Source: Hyphomonas chukchiensis (GTDB taxonomy: Bacteria > Pseudomonadota > Alphaproteobacteria > Caulobacterales > Hyphomonadaceae). Taken from it: 64,000 nt of DNA. The notes under the pieces are model-generated. The model was not told the DNA's origin. It saw nothing but the letters and a program-made list of their open reading frames with translations, and made no database searches. Position numbers and translations under genes: made by a program. Positions 54,082-63,585 of this stretch are shown here, in pieces (the first letter of the stretch is position 1; each line of letters starts with the position of its first letter). The DNA is taken from NCBI RefSeq assembly GCF_000682695.1, contig NZ_AWFG01000085.1, positions 62,001 through 126,000 of the forward strand, read 5' to 3'.

Positions 54082-55340
54082 GGCTGTTGGCCTCCTTCAT
54101 AGGGCTTCAGGACAATGTCCTCGTTGACGACGATGCCGAGCCGCCAGCCGGGGCGGATGGTGATGGTCGGCTGGACGTCGAGATTGCGGCGCACAATGTC
54201 CTGACCCGCCTGGTTCGCACCCGTCTGGGCCGACCGGCGGAGGGCGCGTGCGATGTCACCCTCATCATCGCTGGCAAGCTCGGACCCGACCCCGAGTAGC
54301 GTCGAAAGCGCAACGCCCTGCAGCAAGCGCCAGGAATGATAGTCGACCTTGTCTTCAAGCCCGGCATAGCCGCGGGCGTCCACGCCCGTGAGATTATCGA
54401 TCCTGATCGACGTGCCATCCGGCATGATGATGCGCGTCCAGACAAGCAGGGCGCGTGACTGGCCGAATGCGATGACACTGTCATAGCGGCCGATCACGCG
54501 GGCGCCTTGCGGCACAAGCACCGTCTCGCCGCTCACCGTATCATAGACCGGGTTCGTCACTTGCGCGATGACCTGGCCCGGCAGGTCGGAGTTCACCCCC
54601 GTGAGCAGGGTTGCAGGGATCACTGTCCCGGCCATCAGCTGCCAGGGGGAGACGGGCGTCTCGAGCCGGTGCGGATTGTAGATCGACGTGTCATCCGTCT
54701 CGCCGAGGAAATCCATCTTCCGTTCCTGCCGGTTCGGATCTTCGCTGAGCGACGCGCCAAACACGCCAGACGCAGAGTTCGCGAACGCTGACAGGTCCGG
54801 CATTTGCAGCGCGGGACGCTTGTCATCGGCTGTTTCTGACACCGATGACAGTCTTGCCCCGCTTGCTCCAACGGAGAAGAACACGCCGCTGCCGCGTGCG
54901 GCTTCGGACATGGCCGCCTCCCGCGCCGCAAGTTCCGCTTCGCGCATCTGGCGGGCCGTATCGACCTCTGTCGGCGGTGCAGCATCATAGGCCTCATCAA
55001 ACGTCATGCGTCCTTCGCGCCGGGCTTTCAGGATGGGGCCGCCAAGGTCACCCGGCAGCGGCGGCCCGAGTTCCGGCGCCTCGGGCTTCACGTCGCCATA
55101 GCTTGCCGGGAGCGCTTCCAGGCCTTCGGCCGTCGGCTTTCTCGCGGTCGCGTAGAGCTCGCGTCCGGCCGTGGCCTTGTCCCTCTCCGGGGATTGAAGC
55201 GCAAATGCCAGCGATCCGAGTATGACCGCACTGGCTGTCCCTAGCAGGATAGCAAGCGCGCGCTTCGAGAACCGCCGGACCGGCCGGGGCTTGCCGCGGA
55301 TCTCCAGAGATTCAGAGGCTGGGGAAGACCTCTGGCTCAT
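54078..55340 (-). CDS. trbI: Conjugal transfer protein TrbI (VirB10-like)
   Basis: Type IV secretion core component spanning the inner and outer membranes. The 420 residues have a cytoplasmic N-terminus, one transmembrane segment (RALAILLGTASAVILGSLAFAL, about residues 28-49), a linker and the C-terminal VirB10 domain (SPWQLMAGTVIPATLLTGVNSDLPGQVIAQV, VLVPQGARVIGRYDS, DGTSIRIDNLTGVDARGYAGL). It overlaps trbG by 4 bases and DUF2274 by 4. Confidence 0.95.
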   Translation of the reverse strand: MSQRSSPASESLEIRGKPRPVRRFSKRALAILLGTASAVILGSLAFALQSPERDKATAGRELYATARKPTAEGLEALPASYGDVKPEAPELGPPLPGDLGGPILKARREGRMTFDEAYDAAPPTEVDTARQMREAELAAREAAMSEAARGSGVFFSVGASGARLSSVSETADDKRPALQMPDLSAFANSASGVFGASLSEDPNRQERKMDFLGETDDTSIYNPHRLETPVSPWQLMAGTVIPATLLTGVNSDLPGQVIAQVTNPVYDTVSGETVLVPQGARVIGRYDSVIAFGQSRALLVWTRIIMPDGTSIRIDNLTGVDARGYAGLEDKVDYHSWRLLQGVALSTLLGVGSELASDDEGDIARALRRSAQTGANQAGQDIVRRNLDVQPTITIRPGWRLGIVVNEDIVLKPYEGGQQP

Positions 55341-56353
55341 CGGCCCGCATCTCCCAGATCGGACCGTGCGATCCGCACGACATCCTGCTTCTTCTCGCCG
55401 AGGCGGAGCTCGGCTTTCGCAAACAGGCGGTCGACCACATAATAATTCCCCGACATGCGGTAGTTCACCAATTGGGAGCGCCCGTCGCGGCCAATCACGA
55501 ACAGGGCGGGTGTATCGCCCTGGTCAAGCCGGGCGGGGAACTGGATATAGACCTTTCGGCCATCGTCGAATACGCGCTCCGGGCGCCAGTGCGGCCTGTC
55601 ACCTGCAAGCTCGTAGCGGAACTTCAGGCGTTCCAGCTGGAGGCCCTGCGGTGCATGCGGCTCCGCAGCCCGGGACGTGGCACTGGCAACATGGGTCACG
55701 AGTTGCTGGTCCGCATAACGCCAGGAGACGGCGGCCATATATGTCTCCTGGAATGCCTGAAGCTCGAGGTGGTAGGCGCGGCGTGACGTCGTCACAATCA
55801 GGTTTGTCCGGAGGCCGGGCTGGATCGGTTTGACGAGAATGTGAGCCTGCGCTGCCGTGCCAGTGCCCGACACGGTGTCGCCAAGTACCCAGCGGACCGT
55901 GTCACCGGCCGACACTGACAAGAGCTCCTCGCCGGGTTCGAGCGCGATGTCGGTCACCTGTTCTGGCGCGCAATAAACCTGATAGAGTGCTCCGACTGTG
56001 TAGGGATAGACTTGGATCGCGTTCATGTAATTGTCGAGCGAGGGTTCGATGGACGCCTTGCTGTTGGCAGTCTCAATCGCCTCAAAGGGTTTGAGCGATG
56101 ACGCGACAGCGGCAGCAACAGGCAGGGGCTTCAATTGTCCCGGCATCGGCACCGGGTGGTAGGTCGTCAGCACAACAGGTGATGGCACGCCGTCCAGGTC
56201 TTCTTCCGGTTCGAGAAAGAGGTCTTCGGCGAACGCTGTGTCATCCGGCAGCTCCGCATCAAGCAAGATGTCGGGCGCCCCAGCGCCAGAGGGAAAGGTT
56301 TCGCAAGCCGTAAGGCAAGTCGCACCGAGAAGGATCAGGGCAAGGCGTTTCAT
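55337..56353 (-). CDS. trbG: P-type conjugative transfer protein TrbG (VirB9-like)
   Basis: Outer-membrane-proximal core component of the mating pore. It is 338 residues, with a lipoprotein signal ending LTAC (lipid Cys near residue 17). The conserved body has PYTVGALYQVYCAPEQVTDIALEPGEEL, VKPIQPGLRTNLIVTTSRRAYHLEL and VFDDGRKVYIQFPARL, typical of VirB9/CagX. TrbG of this kind usually stabilises TrbI and the lipoprotein of the outer-membrane ring; here it carries its own lipobox. Confidence 0.94.
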   Translation of the reverse strand: MKRLALILLGATCLTACETFPSGAGAPDILLDAELPDDTAFAEDLFLEPEEDLDGVPSPVVLTTYHPVPMPGQLKPLPVAAAVASSLKPFEAIETANSKASIEPSLDNYMNAIQVYPYTVGALYQVYCAPEQVTDIALEPGEELLSVSAGDTVRWVLGDTVSGTGTAAQAHILVKPIQPGLRTNLIVTTSRRAYHLELQAFQETYMAAVSWRYADQQLVTHVASATSRAAEPHAPQGLQLERLKFRYELAGDRPHWRPERVFDDGRKVYIQFPARLDQGDTPALFVIGRDGRSQLVNYRMSGNYYVVDRLFAKAELRLGEKKQDVVRIARSDLGDAGR

Positions 56354-56359
56354 GGAAAT

Positions 56360-57049
56360 CTACTCCTGTTTGTGGTCTTGCGACCAGTTGAGGCCATGGA
56401 CGTAGAGTCCCAGCGGATTGGCTCGCAGGGTTTCCACATCGCGGGGCGGATCGATCACAATGGAAAAGATGCCCGTGTGGTGTGACCGGTCGATCTCGGC
56501 GCCATTTCGGAATGCCGTCTCGCGCCAGCGCACGGTGAAACTGTCATCGGAGGAGCGTACGACGCTGGTCACGTCGACCGAGACCGAGCGGTGTCCGATA
56601 TCGGCGAACGGGTCATTGTCACGGGCATAATCGTTGAGTGTCGCGGCGGCCCGGTCGGTCGCATAGGCATAGGCCTTCAGCCAGTTCTGGCGCACCACGA
56701 CCGGATCAATGGAAACCGAGCGCGTATTTGTGACAAAGTTCGCCAGATGATACGCGATCTGTGCATCGGTCGGCTCGTACTGCCCCTCGGCCGGGCCGAC
56801 GGCGCGTACGGCGCCGTCTGTCGTCAGTTCAACCACATACGGCGTCACAAAAGACTGGGTCGAGCGCCAGACAAGCCCGCCTGCCAGCACGAACGCGAGC
56901 GCAATCGATCCGAGGGCCGCGAGGCGCCAGTTTGCGGCCTGAACCCGGTAGGAGCCGATCCGGTCGTCCCAGGCCTGAGCCGCGCGCTGGTAGGGTGTGA
57001 CAGGTTCGGGTGTGTCGCCGTATCGGCAGGTTGTGCGTTTCCAAAGCAT
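56360..57049 (-). CDS. trbF: Conjugal transfer protein TrbF (VirB8-like)
   Basis: Inner-membrane assembly factor of the type IV secretion system, 229 residues. After a short cytoplasmic N-terminus (QRAAQAWDDRIGSYRVQAANWR) comes one transmembrane helix (about 44-62) and the periplasmic VirB8 domain, with SVSIDPVVVRQNWLKAYAYATDRAAATLND and SFTVRWRETAFRNG. It lies 6 bases from trbG and 6 from trbL in the operon. Confidence 0.94.
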   Translation of the reverse strand: MLWKRTTCRYGDTPEPVTPYQRAAQAWDDRIGSYRVQAANWRLAALGSIALAFVLAGGLVWRSTQSFVTPYVVELTTDGAVRAVGPAEGQYEPTDAQIAYHLANFVTNTRSVSIDPVVVRQNWLKAYAYATDRAAATLNDYARDNDPFADIGHRSVSVDVTSVVRSSDDSFTVRWRETAFRNGAEIDRSHHTGIFSIVIDPPRDVETLRANPLGLYVHGLNWSQDHKQE

Positions 57050-57055
57050 CTCTGT

Positions 57056-58390
57056 CTAATCCTCGTCTGATCGGAGCTGAACGGATGTGCCACCGCCTGG
57101 CTGGTCGCCGTCTCGGACGGCAGAGGCGGCCATCATGCCGGCATCACGGGTTGTCTGGCTGCGCCGGATGCGGCTTGCCCAATCGGGCGCTGACCGGTCA
57201 TTGGCGGTGGGCGGCGCAGAGGGCGTCGCGCCTGACCCGCCGGTCGCGGCAAATGCCGCGCGGCTTCCAGCTTGTGACCTCGCTCCCGGATTGCCAAATG
57301 CGCGGCGCGCGAACCCCGCAACTCCCGAGGCCGCGGTCTGGACGCCTGCGCTGGCCACGCCGCCCATGCCGGCAGCCGCTGCGCCCATACCCGTCTTGCC
57401 GGCGCGCGCCGCGCCGAGTGAATAGGCCGTACGTGCCCCGCCTGCCATGGAGGCGGCCGCGCCAATCGCACTCCGCCCGCCCTCCGCAACCGCAGACACA
57501 GCTGACTTCGCAACTGTCCCGCCGGCAACAGTGCCAGCTGCAACACCTGCCATCGTGCCGACGGCTGCGCCCGCACCGAGCTGCGGCGCGCCGGAGACAA
57601 GGCCGGTCGCGATGCCGGGCCCGAACAAACCGAGGGCGAGCAAGGCGAGCGACCCCAGGATAACGGAAGCCGCCTGCTCAAGCGTCACATTGTCCGGCTC
57701 GAACGTGGATGTGATGCTTGTGAAGATCGTGGATCCGATGCCGACAATGATGGCGAGCACCATGAGCTTGATGCCCGAGGCAATCACATTGCCGAGCACC
57801 TTCTCGGCGAGGAACGAAGTCTTGTTCCAGAGCGCGAAGGGAATGAGGACAAAGCCCGCCAGCGTTGTCAGCTTGAATTCGATGATGGTCACGAAGAGCT
57901 GGATCGCGAGGAAGAAGAAGGCGAGGAGCGTGATCAGCCAGGCGAGGAAGAGGACCGCGATGATCACGATATTTTCGAAGAAGGCGATCGGGCCTGTCAG
58001 TTTCCGGATTTCATCCAGCAGGGGATAGGCGGCATCAAATCCGGTCGCCGCGACGAAGCCGGGCTTCACGATGTCGTCTGCCGTCAGTGTCCCGCCGGTT
58101 GCATTGAGTCCAAGCTGGGCAAAGCTTCGGAACACGACGTCGGCGAGCAGGGCGAAATTGCCGAGGATCAGGGCAAAGGCGCCGACATAGAGGACCTTTT
58201 TCAGGAACCGGCCGATGACGTCCGTGTCCGGTCCCATGGCCCAGAAGAGACCGGCCAGCGTCACATCGATTGCGATCAGCACCGAAGTCAGCCAGGCGAC
58301 ATCGCCCTGTAGGAGGCCGAACCCGCTATCGATATAGGCGGAGAAGGTCGCGACAAACCGGTCGATGACATTGAGATCCTCCATGGCCAT
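57056..58390 (-). CDS. trbL: P-type conjugative transfer protein TrbL (VirB6-like)
   Basis: Polytopic inner-membrane channel component of 444 residues. Five or six transmembrane segments occupy residues about 30-270 (WLTSVLIAIDVTLAGLFWAMG; NIVIIAVLFLAWLITLLAFFFLAIQLF). A Gly/Ala-rich then Ser/Pro-rich tail of about 150 residues follows, as is common in TrbL. It overlaps trbJ by one base (TGATG). Confidence 0.94.
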   Translation of the reverse strand: MAMEDLNVIDRFVATFSAYIDSGFGLLQGDVAWLTSVLIAIDVTLAGLFWAMGPDTDVIGRFLKKVLYVGAFALILGNFALLADVVFRSFAQLGLNATGGTLTADDIVKPGFVAATGFDAAYPLLDEIRKLTGPIAFFENIVIIAVLFLAWLITLLAFFFLAIQLFVTIIEFKLTTLAGFVLIPFALWNKTSFLAEKVLGNVIASGIKLMVLAIIVGIGSTIFTSITSTFEPDNVTLEQAASVILGSLALLALGLFGPGIATGLVSGAPQLGAGAAVGTMAGVAAGTVAGGTVAKSAVSAVAEGGRSAIGAAASMAGGARTAYSLGAARAGKTGMGAAAAGMGGVASAGVQTAASGVAGFARRAFGNPGARSQAGSRAAFAATGGSGATPSAPPTANDRSAPDWASRIRRSQTTRDAGMMAASAVRDGDQPGGGTSVQLRSDED

Positions 58391-59112
58391 CAGTTCCGGG
58401 TGTAGGCGGCGCCGTCGCCGCGGAAGCGTTCGTGCCGGACCCGCGCCTGCTCTTCGAGCGCGGCGCGCCGGGAAGCCTCGACCGCCTCCATCCGGTACTG
58501 GGCCGCCATCAGCTGCTGCATCTGCATTTGCTGTTCGACAGAGAGGGCGATCAGCTGGTTGCCGGCCTGGGCCACAGAGAGATTGCCTGAAGCCGACTGG
58601 CTCTCACTGACAAGTTCGCTCAGCGTGCCTTGAGAATCAGCAATGGCCGACACGATCCCTGACTGGACCTGCACAGCGCCCGCAAAACTCCCCCGCGACA
58701 GACGCCACTGATCTTTTGCCTGCGCGGTGATCTCTTCGTTCGAGACGTCCTCGTAGCTCTCCGGGAAGGCCTCCTCATACCGGCGTTCTGACTCTTCAAC
58801 TTCGTAGGAAATCTCGTCGGCCTCACGCATCAGCGTGTCGATCCGTTCTAGCAGGCGTTTCAAATGCTCGATGGACCCATAGTCGAGGCGTTTGAGGTCC
58901 TCGGCCTGGTTCACCAGCATTTGCGCCTCGTGCTGGAGCTGCGTGATCTGGTTGTTGATCTGCTCCAGCGTATTGGTGGCCGTCACGATGTTCTGCACCA
59001 GGTTCGTCGGGTCGATCACGACGTCACCGACACCGAGCAGGGCGTCTGCGCGCGGCACCGTCAGGGACAGTCCCAACATCCCCACGAGTACAGCGGTCAC
59101 TCTGCGGCGCAT
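58390..59112 (-). CDS. trbJ: P-type conjugative transfer protein TrbJ (VirB5-like)
   Basis: Exported 240-residue protein of the mating pore, thought to sit at the pilus tip. It has a signal peptide (about residues 1-24), then DPTNLVQNIVTATNTLEQINNQITQLQHEAQMLVNQAEDL, a long heptad-rich coiled-coil typical of TrbJ. The ATG lies 16 bases inside the trbE 3' end. Some TrbJ-like proteins include an entry-exclusion lipoprotein TrbK nearby; I saw none between trbJ and trbL. Confidence 0.93.
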   Translation of the reverse strand: MRRRVTAVLVGMLGLSLTVPRADALLGVGDVVIDPTNLVQNIVTATNTLEQINNQITQLQHEAQMLVNQAEDLKRLDYGSIEHLKRLLERIDTLMREADEISYEVEESERRYEEAFPESYEDVSNEEITAQAKDQWRLSRGSFAGAVQVQSGIVSAIADSQGTLSELVSESQSASGNLSVAQAGNQLIALSVEQQMQMQQLMAAQYRMEAVEASRRAALEEQARVRHERFRGDGAAYTRN

Positions 59113-61526
59113 GGCACGGCCTCCCTGTCAGCGATGAGGTCAGAGGCCCAATCGAGCCCCTTCGCCGCGAGCCAGGCGGCAGCGAACCCGTCCGGTCCCA
59201 CGACGTCCATAACCTCATCCATCTGCACCTGATCGGCCTTCGACCCGGCCGCGCAGAATGCGAGCGCCACGGGACCCAGCTCCAGATCGAAGAGCCGGTT
59301 GCCCGCCGGGCATTGCAGGTAATAGTCCCGTTTCGGCGTTGCCCGCGCGATCAGCTGGGTCTGCCGGGCATTGAGACCAAACGCATCATAGGTTTTTGCC
59401 TGTCCGGGTTCTTCGGCCCGTGCATTGGCGAGGAATATCCGGGTGGGCGCGCTTTCGATCAGGGCCGGTGCAATCGCGCTCGAAGTAATGTCCGCCAGGC
59501 TCTGTGTCGCAAACACGACCGAGACGTTCTTTTTGCGAAGAGTCTTCAGCCAGTCCCGCAGGCGTCCTGCAAACAGCGGATGATCAAGGAAGAGCCAGGC
59601 CTCGTCGAGGATGAGCAAGGTCGGACGGCCGTCGAACCGCGCCTCCAGCCTCTCGAAGAGATGCGCAAGGACAGGCGCGGCAAGGCGCCTGTCCGACATC
59701 AAGGCTTCCATTTCAAAGCACGCCAGATCTGACGCTGCAAAACTGTCCGCATCTGCGTCGAGTAGCACGCCATAGGGCCCGTCCAGCGTGTAAGGCTGCA
59801 GCGCTTGCCTCAAAGCCGACGACTGGATCAAAGCCGTCAGCCCCGTCAGCGTGCGCTGGCGGCGCGGGGCTTCAGCCAGGCTCTTCAGCGCCGACCAGAC
59901 GGCCTGGCGTACTTCCGGGATGATCGTGACGCCTTCCTGTTCGATCAGTGCCAGGATCCAGTTCTGCGCGGCAGCGAGCGATCCTTCATCAGATATTTCA
60001 CTCAATGGCTGGAACGCGTGACTGCCGCCCAGGTCTAGGTCATACCAGTCACCGCCCAGCGCCATCGTCATGGCGCGCGCCGACTTTCCCTTGTCGAACA
60101 CGAAGACCTGGGCGCCTTCATAGCGCCGGAACTGAAGCGCGAGCAGGGACAAAAGAACCGACTTGCCGGCCCCTGTCGGCCCGACAATCATCATGTGCCC
60201 GACATCACCCTGGTGCGCCACCAGCCGGAACGGGGTGGAACTGGCCGAACGTGCCATCAGGAGCGGCGGGCCATCCAGATGGTCATTGCGCTCGGGCCCG
60301 GCCCATTGGGTCGACAGCGGCGCCATATGGGACAGGTCGACCGTATTCAGGATCGGCTGGCGCACATTGGCATAGGCCTCGCCGGGCAGGGTCCCGAGCC
60401 AGGCATCGAGGGCGTTGAGGGTTTCCGGGGTGGCGGTAAAGCCGCGGGCATTGATGACGCGTTCGGCAGCCCGGATACGTTCTTCGGCAACCAGCGGATC
60501 GGCATGGGTGAGAACGAGCGTTGCCGTGTAATAGCCAAACGCGACATGGCCTGCGCCGAGCGCCTGCAGGGCGGCGTCGACATCAGAGGCCTGATTGTCG
60601 GCGTCCGTGTTGAACTGGGTGGCCGGTTCATTGGTCAGGATTTCCCGGACATACGACACGAGCGAACGGCGCTTGGCCAGCCAGGCCCGCATGTAACGGT
60701 TGAGGATCTTCTCCGCGTCCGCTTTGTCGAGCGGTATGAACCGCGTCACCCAGCGGTACGGGAACCCGAGCTGGTCAAGTTCCGCCAGGAGGCAAGGCTC
60801 GCTCGTCCCCGGGAACTTGCGCACCGTCAGGACTTTCAGCGTCTCGCCGCCGAGCATGGGGGCGAGCCCACCGGTCACGTCCGTGTCGGCAAGCAGGCCG
60901 TCGAGGAACATCGGCGCCTCCGGTGCCCGAACTGGATGCCGTTTCAGGGAGATGCAGCCATGCAGGTAGGTCAGCGTTTCATCGTCATCCAGAAACCGTG
61001 CCTCCGGCATAAGGTCCGCCATGAGGTCCAGCGCCCGTACTGTCTCGGTTTCGAAACGGTCAAGGTTTTCAGCAAAGAAGCTGCGCGGCGCTGCGGCTGG
61101 ATCTTCGATGAACAGCTGCTCGACGCGGGCTGTCCGGTCGGCTGGTGGCATCCAGCTGAGGGTCAGATAGCAATCGGTTTCAAAATGCCGGCCCACCTCT
61201 TCGAACTGGGCGCGGCGTTCCGCGTCGACCAGCCAGGCGGCCGGATCACGCCAGCTGTTGTCCGGATACGAGGTCGAATCCCGCCGGTCTGCTTCGAACC
61301 AGAGCGCCCATCCGGACCCGAACCGCATCAGCAGATTATTCATCCGGGCAGAGATGGAGACCAGTTCTTCCGGCGTCGCGCTCTCAAGGTCAGGGCCACG
61401 ATAGGCAATCGTCCGCTGCAGGCTGCCATCCTTGTTGAGGATGATGCCGGGCGCGATCAGCGCGGCCCATTTGAGGTGGTCGGCGAGGCGCGCCGGGCGG
61501 GCGCGGTATTCACGGAGGTTCAGCAT
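59097..61526 (-). CDS. trbE: Conjugal transfer ATPase TrbE (VirB4-like)
   Basis: The large ATPase powering pilus assembly, 809 residues. The N-terminal VirB4 domain (LNLREYRARPARLADHLKWAALIAPG) is followed by a C-terminal RecA-like ATPase: Walker A GPTGAGKSVLLS near residue 450, FVFDKGKSARAM, Walker B LLILDEAWLFLD and the later FATQSLADI. It is full length. Its 5' end overlaps trbD by 7 bases. Confidence 0.96.
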   Translation of the reverse strand: MLNLREYRARPARLADHLKWAALIAPGIILNKDGSLQRTIAYRGPDLESATPEELVSISARMNNLLMRFGSGWALWFEADRRDSTSYPDNSWRDPAAWLVDAERRAQFEEVGRHFETDCYLTLSWMPPADRTARVEQLFIEDPAAAPRSFFAENLDRFETETVRALDLMADLMPEARFLDDDETLTYLHGCISLKRHPVRAPEAPMFLDGLLADTDVTGGLAPMLGGETLKVLTVRKFPGTSEPCLLAELDQLGFPYRWVTRFIPLDKADAEKILNRYMRAWLAKRRSLVSYVREILTNEPATQFNTDADNQASDVDAALQALGAGHVAFGYYTATLVLTHADPLVAEERIRAAERVINARGFTATPETLNALDAWLGTLPGEAYANVRQPILNTVDLSHMAPLSTQWAGPERNDHLDGPPLLMARSASSTPFRLVAHQGDVGHMMIVGPTGAGKSVLLSLLALQFRRYEGAQVFVFDKGKSARAMTMALGGDWYDLDLGGSHAFQPLSEISDEGSLAAAQNWILALIEQEGVTIIPEVRQAVWSALKSLAEAPRRQRTLTGLTALIQSSALRQALQPYTLDGPYGVLLDADADSFAASDLACFEMEALMSDRRLAAPVLAHLFERLEARFDGRPTLLILDEAWLFLDHPLFAGRLRDWLKTLRKKNVSVVFATQSLADITSSAIAPALIESAPTRIFLANARAEEPGQAKTYDAFGLNARQTQLIARATPKRDYYLQCPAGNRLFDLELGPVALAFCAAGSKADQVQMDEVMDVVGPDGFAAAWLAAKGLDWASDLIADREAVPCAAE

Positions 61527-61792
61527 GCGAGATACCCCTTGTGGCGGACGTGCCGGATCAGAACGTCGACAAATTGCGGATCACGCCGCGCGGAAAACAC
61601 GCAGAGCCCGTGCGCGATCAGCCAATAGGCGAGCCCCACAATCCAGAGCTGGAGACCGAGCCCAAGCGCTGCGGCGAGCGTGCCGTTCACGATGGTCGCC
61701 ATGCGCGGCGCACCCGCGATCAGGATCGGCTCGGTGAGCGCGCGGTGGACCGGCGTCACATAGCCTTCAGGGAGGGACGAACGGCCAGCCAT
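61520..61792 (-). CDS. trbD: Conjugal transfer protein TrbD (VirB3-like)
   Basis: A 90-residue inner-membrane protein of the VirB3 family: LPEGYVTPVHRALTEPILIAG is the family opening, followed by two hydrophobic stretches (ATIVNGTLAAALGLGLQLWIVGLAYWLIAHGL). The ATG at 61792 overlaps the trbC stop by one base; a much longer open frame exists in this reading frame but its upstream part overlaps trbC and trbB and is not coding. Confidence 0.92.
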   Translation of the reverse strand: MAGRSSLPEGYVTPVHRALTEPILIAGAPRMATIVNGTLAAALGLGLQLWIVGLAYWLIAHGLCVFSARRDPQFVDVLIRHVRHKGYLAC

Positions 61793-62103
61793 CAGAGCGT
61801 CGCCCCGCCGCCGAACGAGAAGAAGGAAAGGAAGAACGAAGTGGCCGCAAACGCGATCGACAGGCCGAACACGATCTGCAGGAGCTTCCTCATCCCGCCG
61901 CCGCTTTCCCCGAACGCAAGGCCGAGGCCGGTCAGGATGATGACGATCGTGGCGAGGATCTTGGCGACCGGGCCCTCGATGGATTCCAGGATCGATTGCA
62001 GCGGTCCTTCCCAGGGCATGCCGGAACCCGCCGCATGGGCCGGCAGGACAAGAAGGGCAGCAAGCGCTGTCAGGCTGAGGGCTTTGCCCATATCTCGGTT
62101 CAT
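61792..62103 (-). CDS. trbC: Conjugal transfer pilin TrbC (VirB2-like)
   Basis: The 103-residue pilin precursor. A signal region (about residues 1-30, ALSLTALAALLVLPAHAAGSG) is followed by two hydrophobic segments (ILATIVIILTGLGLAFG and IAFAATSFFLSFFSFGG) with the GGMRK loop between, which is the VirB2/TrbC pattern. It lies 14 bases after trbB. Confidence 0.93.
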   Translation of the reverse strand: MNRDMGKALSLTALAALLVLPAHAAGSGMPWEGPLQSILESIEGPVAKILATIVIILTGLGLAFGESGGGMRKLLQIVFGLSIAFAATSFFLSFFSFGGGATL

Positions 62104-62117
62104 CGGTCGTGTTCCTT

Positions 62118-63122
62118 TCAGTGGTGGAGTGCAGAAGGCTGGAGCGACGGCAGGTTCGGCAGGACGAGCTGTAGGTCGGGCACAATCGGGCGAAGGTCAT
62201 AACCATGCCGACCGAGCCCGCAGAGCGAGGCGACGGTCTCGACCCGGCGAGACCCATGTTGGCGCGCGATGAACACGACACTGTCTATCGTCTCAGAAAT
62301 GAGATCATGTGGCACGTTCACGGCCGCCTCGCCGACCAGCTGTTCGAGTCGGGAAAGACCCGCCAGCGCAGAGTTTGCGTGCAGGGTCGCGATCCCGCCC
62401 GGATGGCCGGTATTCCAGGCCTTCAGCATGTCGAGGGCTTCGGCCCCGCGTACTTCGCCAATTACGATCCGGTCGGGCCTGAGACGCAAGGTCGAGCGCA
62501 CAAGGTCTGACAGGGAGACCGATCCCGGCTGCGTGCGCAGTTGCACGACATCCGGTGCGCCGCAGGAAAGCTCGCGCGTGTCTTCCAGGATGACCAGCCG
62601 GTCGCCGGTCTCGGCCATTTCAGCAAGGAGCGCATTGGCGAGCGTGGTCTTGCCCGATCCTGTTCCCCCGACAACCAGGATATTCTGGCGGTCCAGGACG
62701 GCGCGCCGCAGGGCATCGGCATGGTGGCCACTCATCACGCCGGAGGCGACATATTCATCAAGCCGGATGACGCGTCCGGCCGGTTTGCGGATCGAGAAAC
62801 AGGGGCCCGGCGCGACCGGCGGCAGGACGCCTTCGAACCGTTCGCCTCCCATGGGCAGCTCGGCCGACACAAGCGGCGCGTCCGCCGTCGCGTCACGCCG
62901 CATATGGGTCGCGACCAGCCGGATCACGCGCTCGACCTGGGCCGGTGCCAACACCGCGCCGCAGGCAGTACGCCCCGCGCCATGCCGTTCGATCCAGAGC
63001 CGGCCATCGGGGTTGACCATGATCTCGACGACCTGGGCGTCGGCAAGCGCCGCCATGATGACGGGCCCGAACGCGGTGGCCAGCATGTCGCTGGTGCGGA
63101 TGAGGCTCTGGGCTTCACGCAT
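62118..63122 (-). CDS. trbB: P-type conjugative transfer ATPase TrbB (VirB11-like)
   Basis: A 334-residue hexameric ATPase at the base of the secretion channel. It shows an N-terminal domain (ALADAQVVEIMVNPDGRLWIE), Walker A VGGTGSGKTTLANAL near residues 150-157, the Asp box (ILEDTRELSC), Walker B RIVIGEVRGAEALDML and the His box GHPGGIATLHANS. The start at 63122 (MREAQSL) fits the family. It overlaps the upstream RHH gene by 8 bases. Confidence 0.95.
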   Translation of the reverse strand: MREAQSLIRTSDMLATAFGPVIMAALADAQVVEIMVNPDGRLWIERHGAGRTACGAVLAPAQVERVIRLVATHMRRDATADAPLVSAELPMGGERFEGVLPPVAPGPCFSIRKPAGRVIRLDEYVASGVMSGHHADALRRAVLDRQNILVVGGTGSGKTTLANALLAEMAETGDRLVILEDTRELSCGAPDVVQLRTQPGSVSLSDLVRSTLRLRPDRIVIGEVRGAEALDMLKAWNTGHPGGIATLHANSALAGLSRLEQLVGEAAVNVPHDLISETIDSVVFIARQHGSRRVETVASLCGLGRHGYDLRPIVPDLQLVLPNLPSLQPSALHH

Positions 63123-63585
63123 CGATCCCGCTCCGCACGCCAAGCCGGTCGAGCTCGGCTTCGCTGACAAAGTCGGACGGCGCAGCAACGAACTCCTCGA
63201 TGGCATTTTGCAGGATCCTGTCGCCGGAGCGCACGCTTTCGGCCACCTGACGAACAAAGAAATCGAACTTTAGGTCACCCTTGGCCCGCGCCGCATCGAG
63301 CTGGTCGGCCGGCACCGGCGGCGTCACGGTCAGAAAATAGCGGACATAAGTCGAGACCGTCTCGCCGAGGATCAGGTGGTGGCGTTCGAGCCGTCCGAAC
63401 TGGCGGGTTAACCGATCAAGCCGCCGCGTGATGGCGGCGTCCCGCTGGTCGTCCGTGTCGCCAGCAAAGAAGGCCGCCAGCGCCCGGTCGACAATCTTGC
63501 TTTCCGACAGACCCGGTCTTTTCGCCATGGCCCGGAGCCGAACGAGATTTCCTGCAGAGATATAGGGTTGGATGCGCGGCTTCAT
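63115..63585 (-). CDS. CopG/ribbon-helix-helix-domain protein of the trb operon
   Basis: A 156-residue protein with an N-terminal ribbon-helix-helix-like part (MKPRIQPYISAGNLVRLRAMAKRPGLSESKIVDRALAAFF) and a helical C-terminus (RLDRLTRQFGRLERHHLILGETVSTYVRYFLTVTPPVP). Proteins like this sit between traG and trbB in Tn4371-type elements and are annotated CopG-family; they are thought to regulate transfer. It overlaps traG by 4 bases and trbB by 8. Confidence 0.88.
   Translation of the reverse strand: MKPRIQPYISAGNLVRLRAMAKRPGLSESKIVDRALAAFFAGDTDDQRDAAITRRLDRLTRQFGRLERHHLILGETVSTYVRYFLTVTPPVPADQLDAARAKGDLKFDFFVRQVAESVRSGDRILQNAIEEFVAAPSDFVSEAELDRLGVRSGIDA

Noticed and set aside
61520-62281. 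A 253-codon frame containing trbD
   Set aside because: Its first two thirds overlap trbC and trbB out of frame; only the last 90 codons match TrbD.
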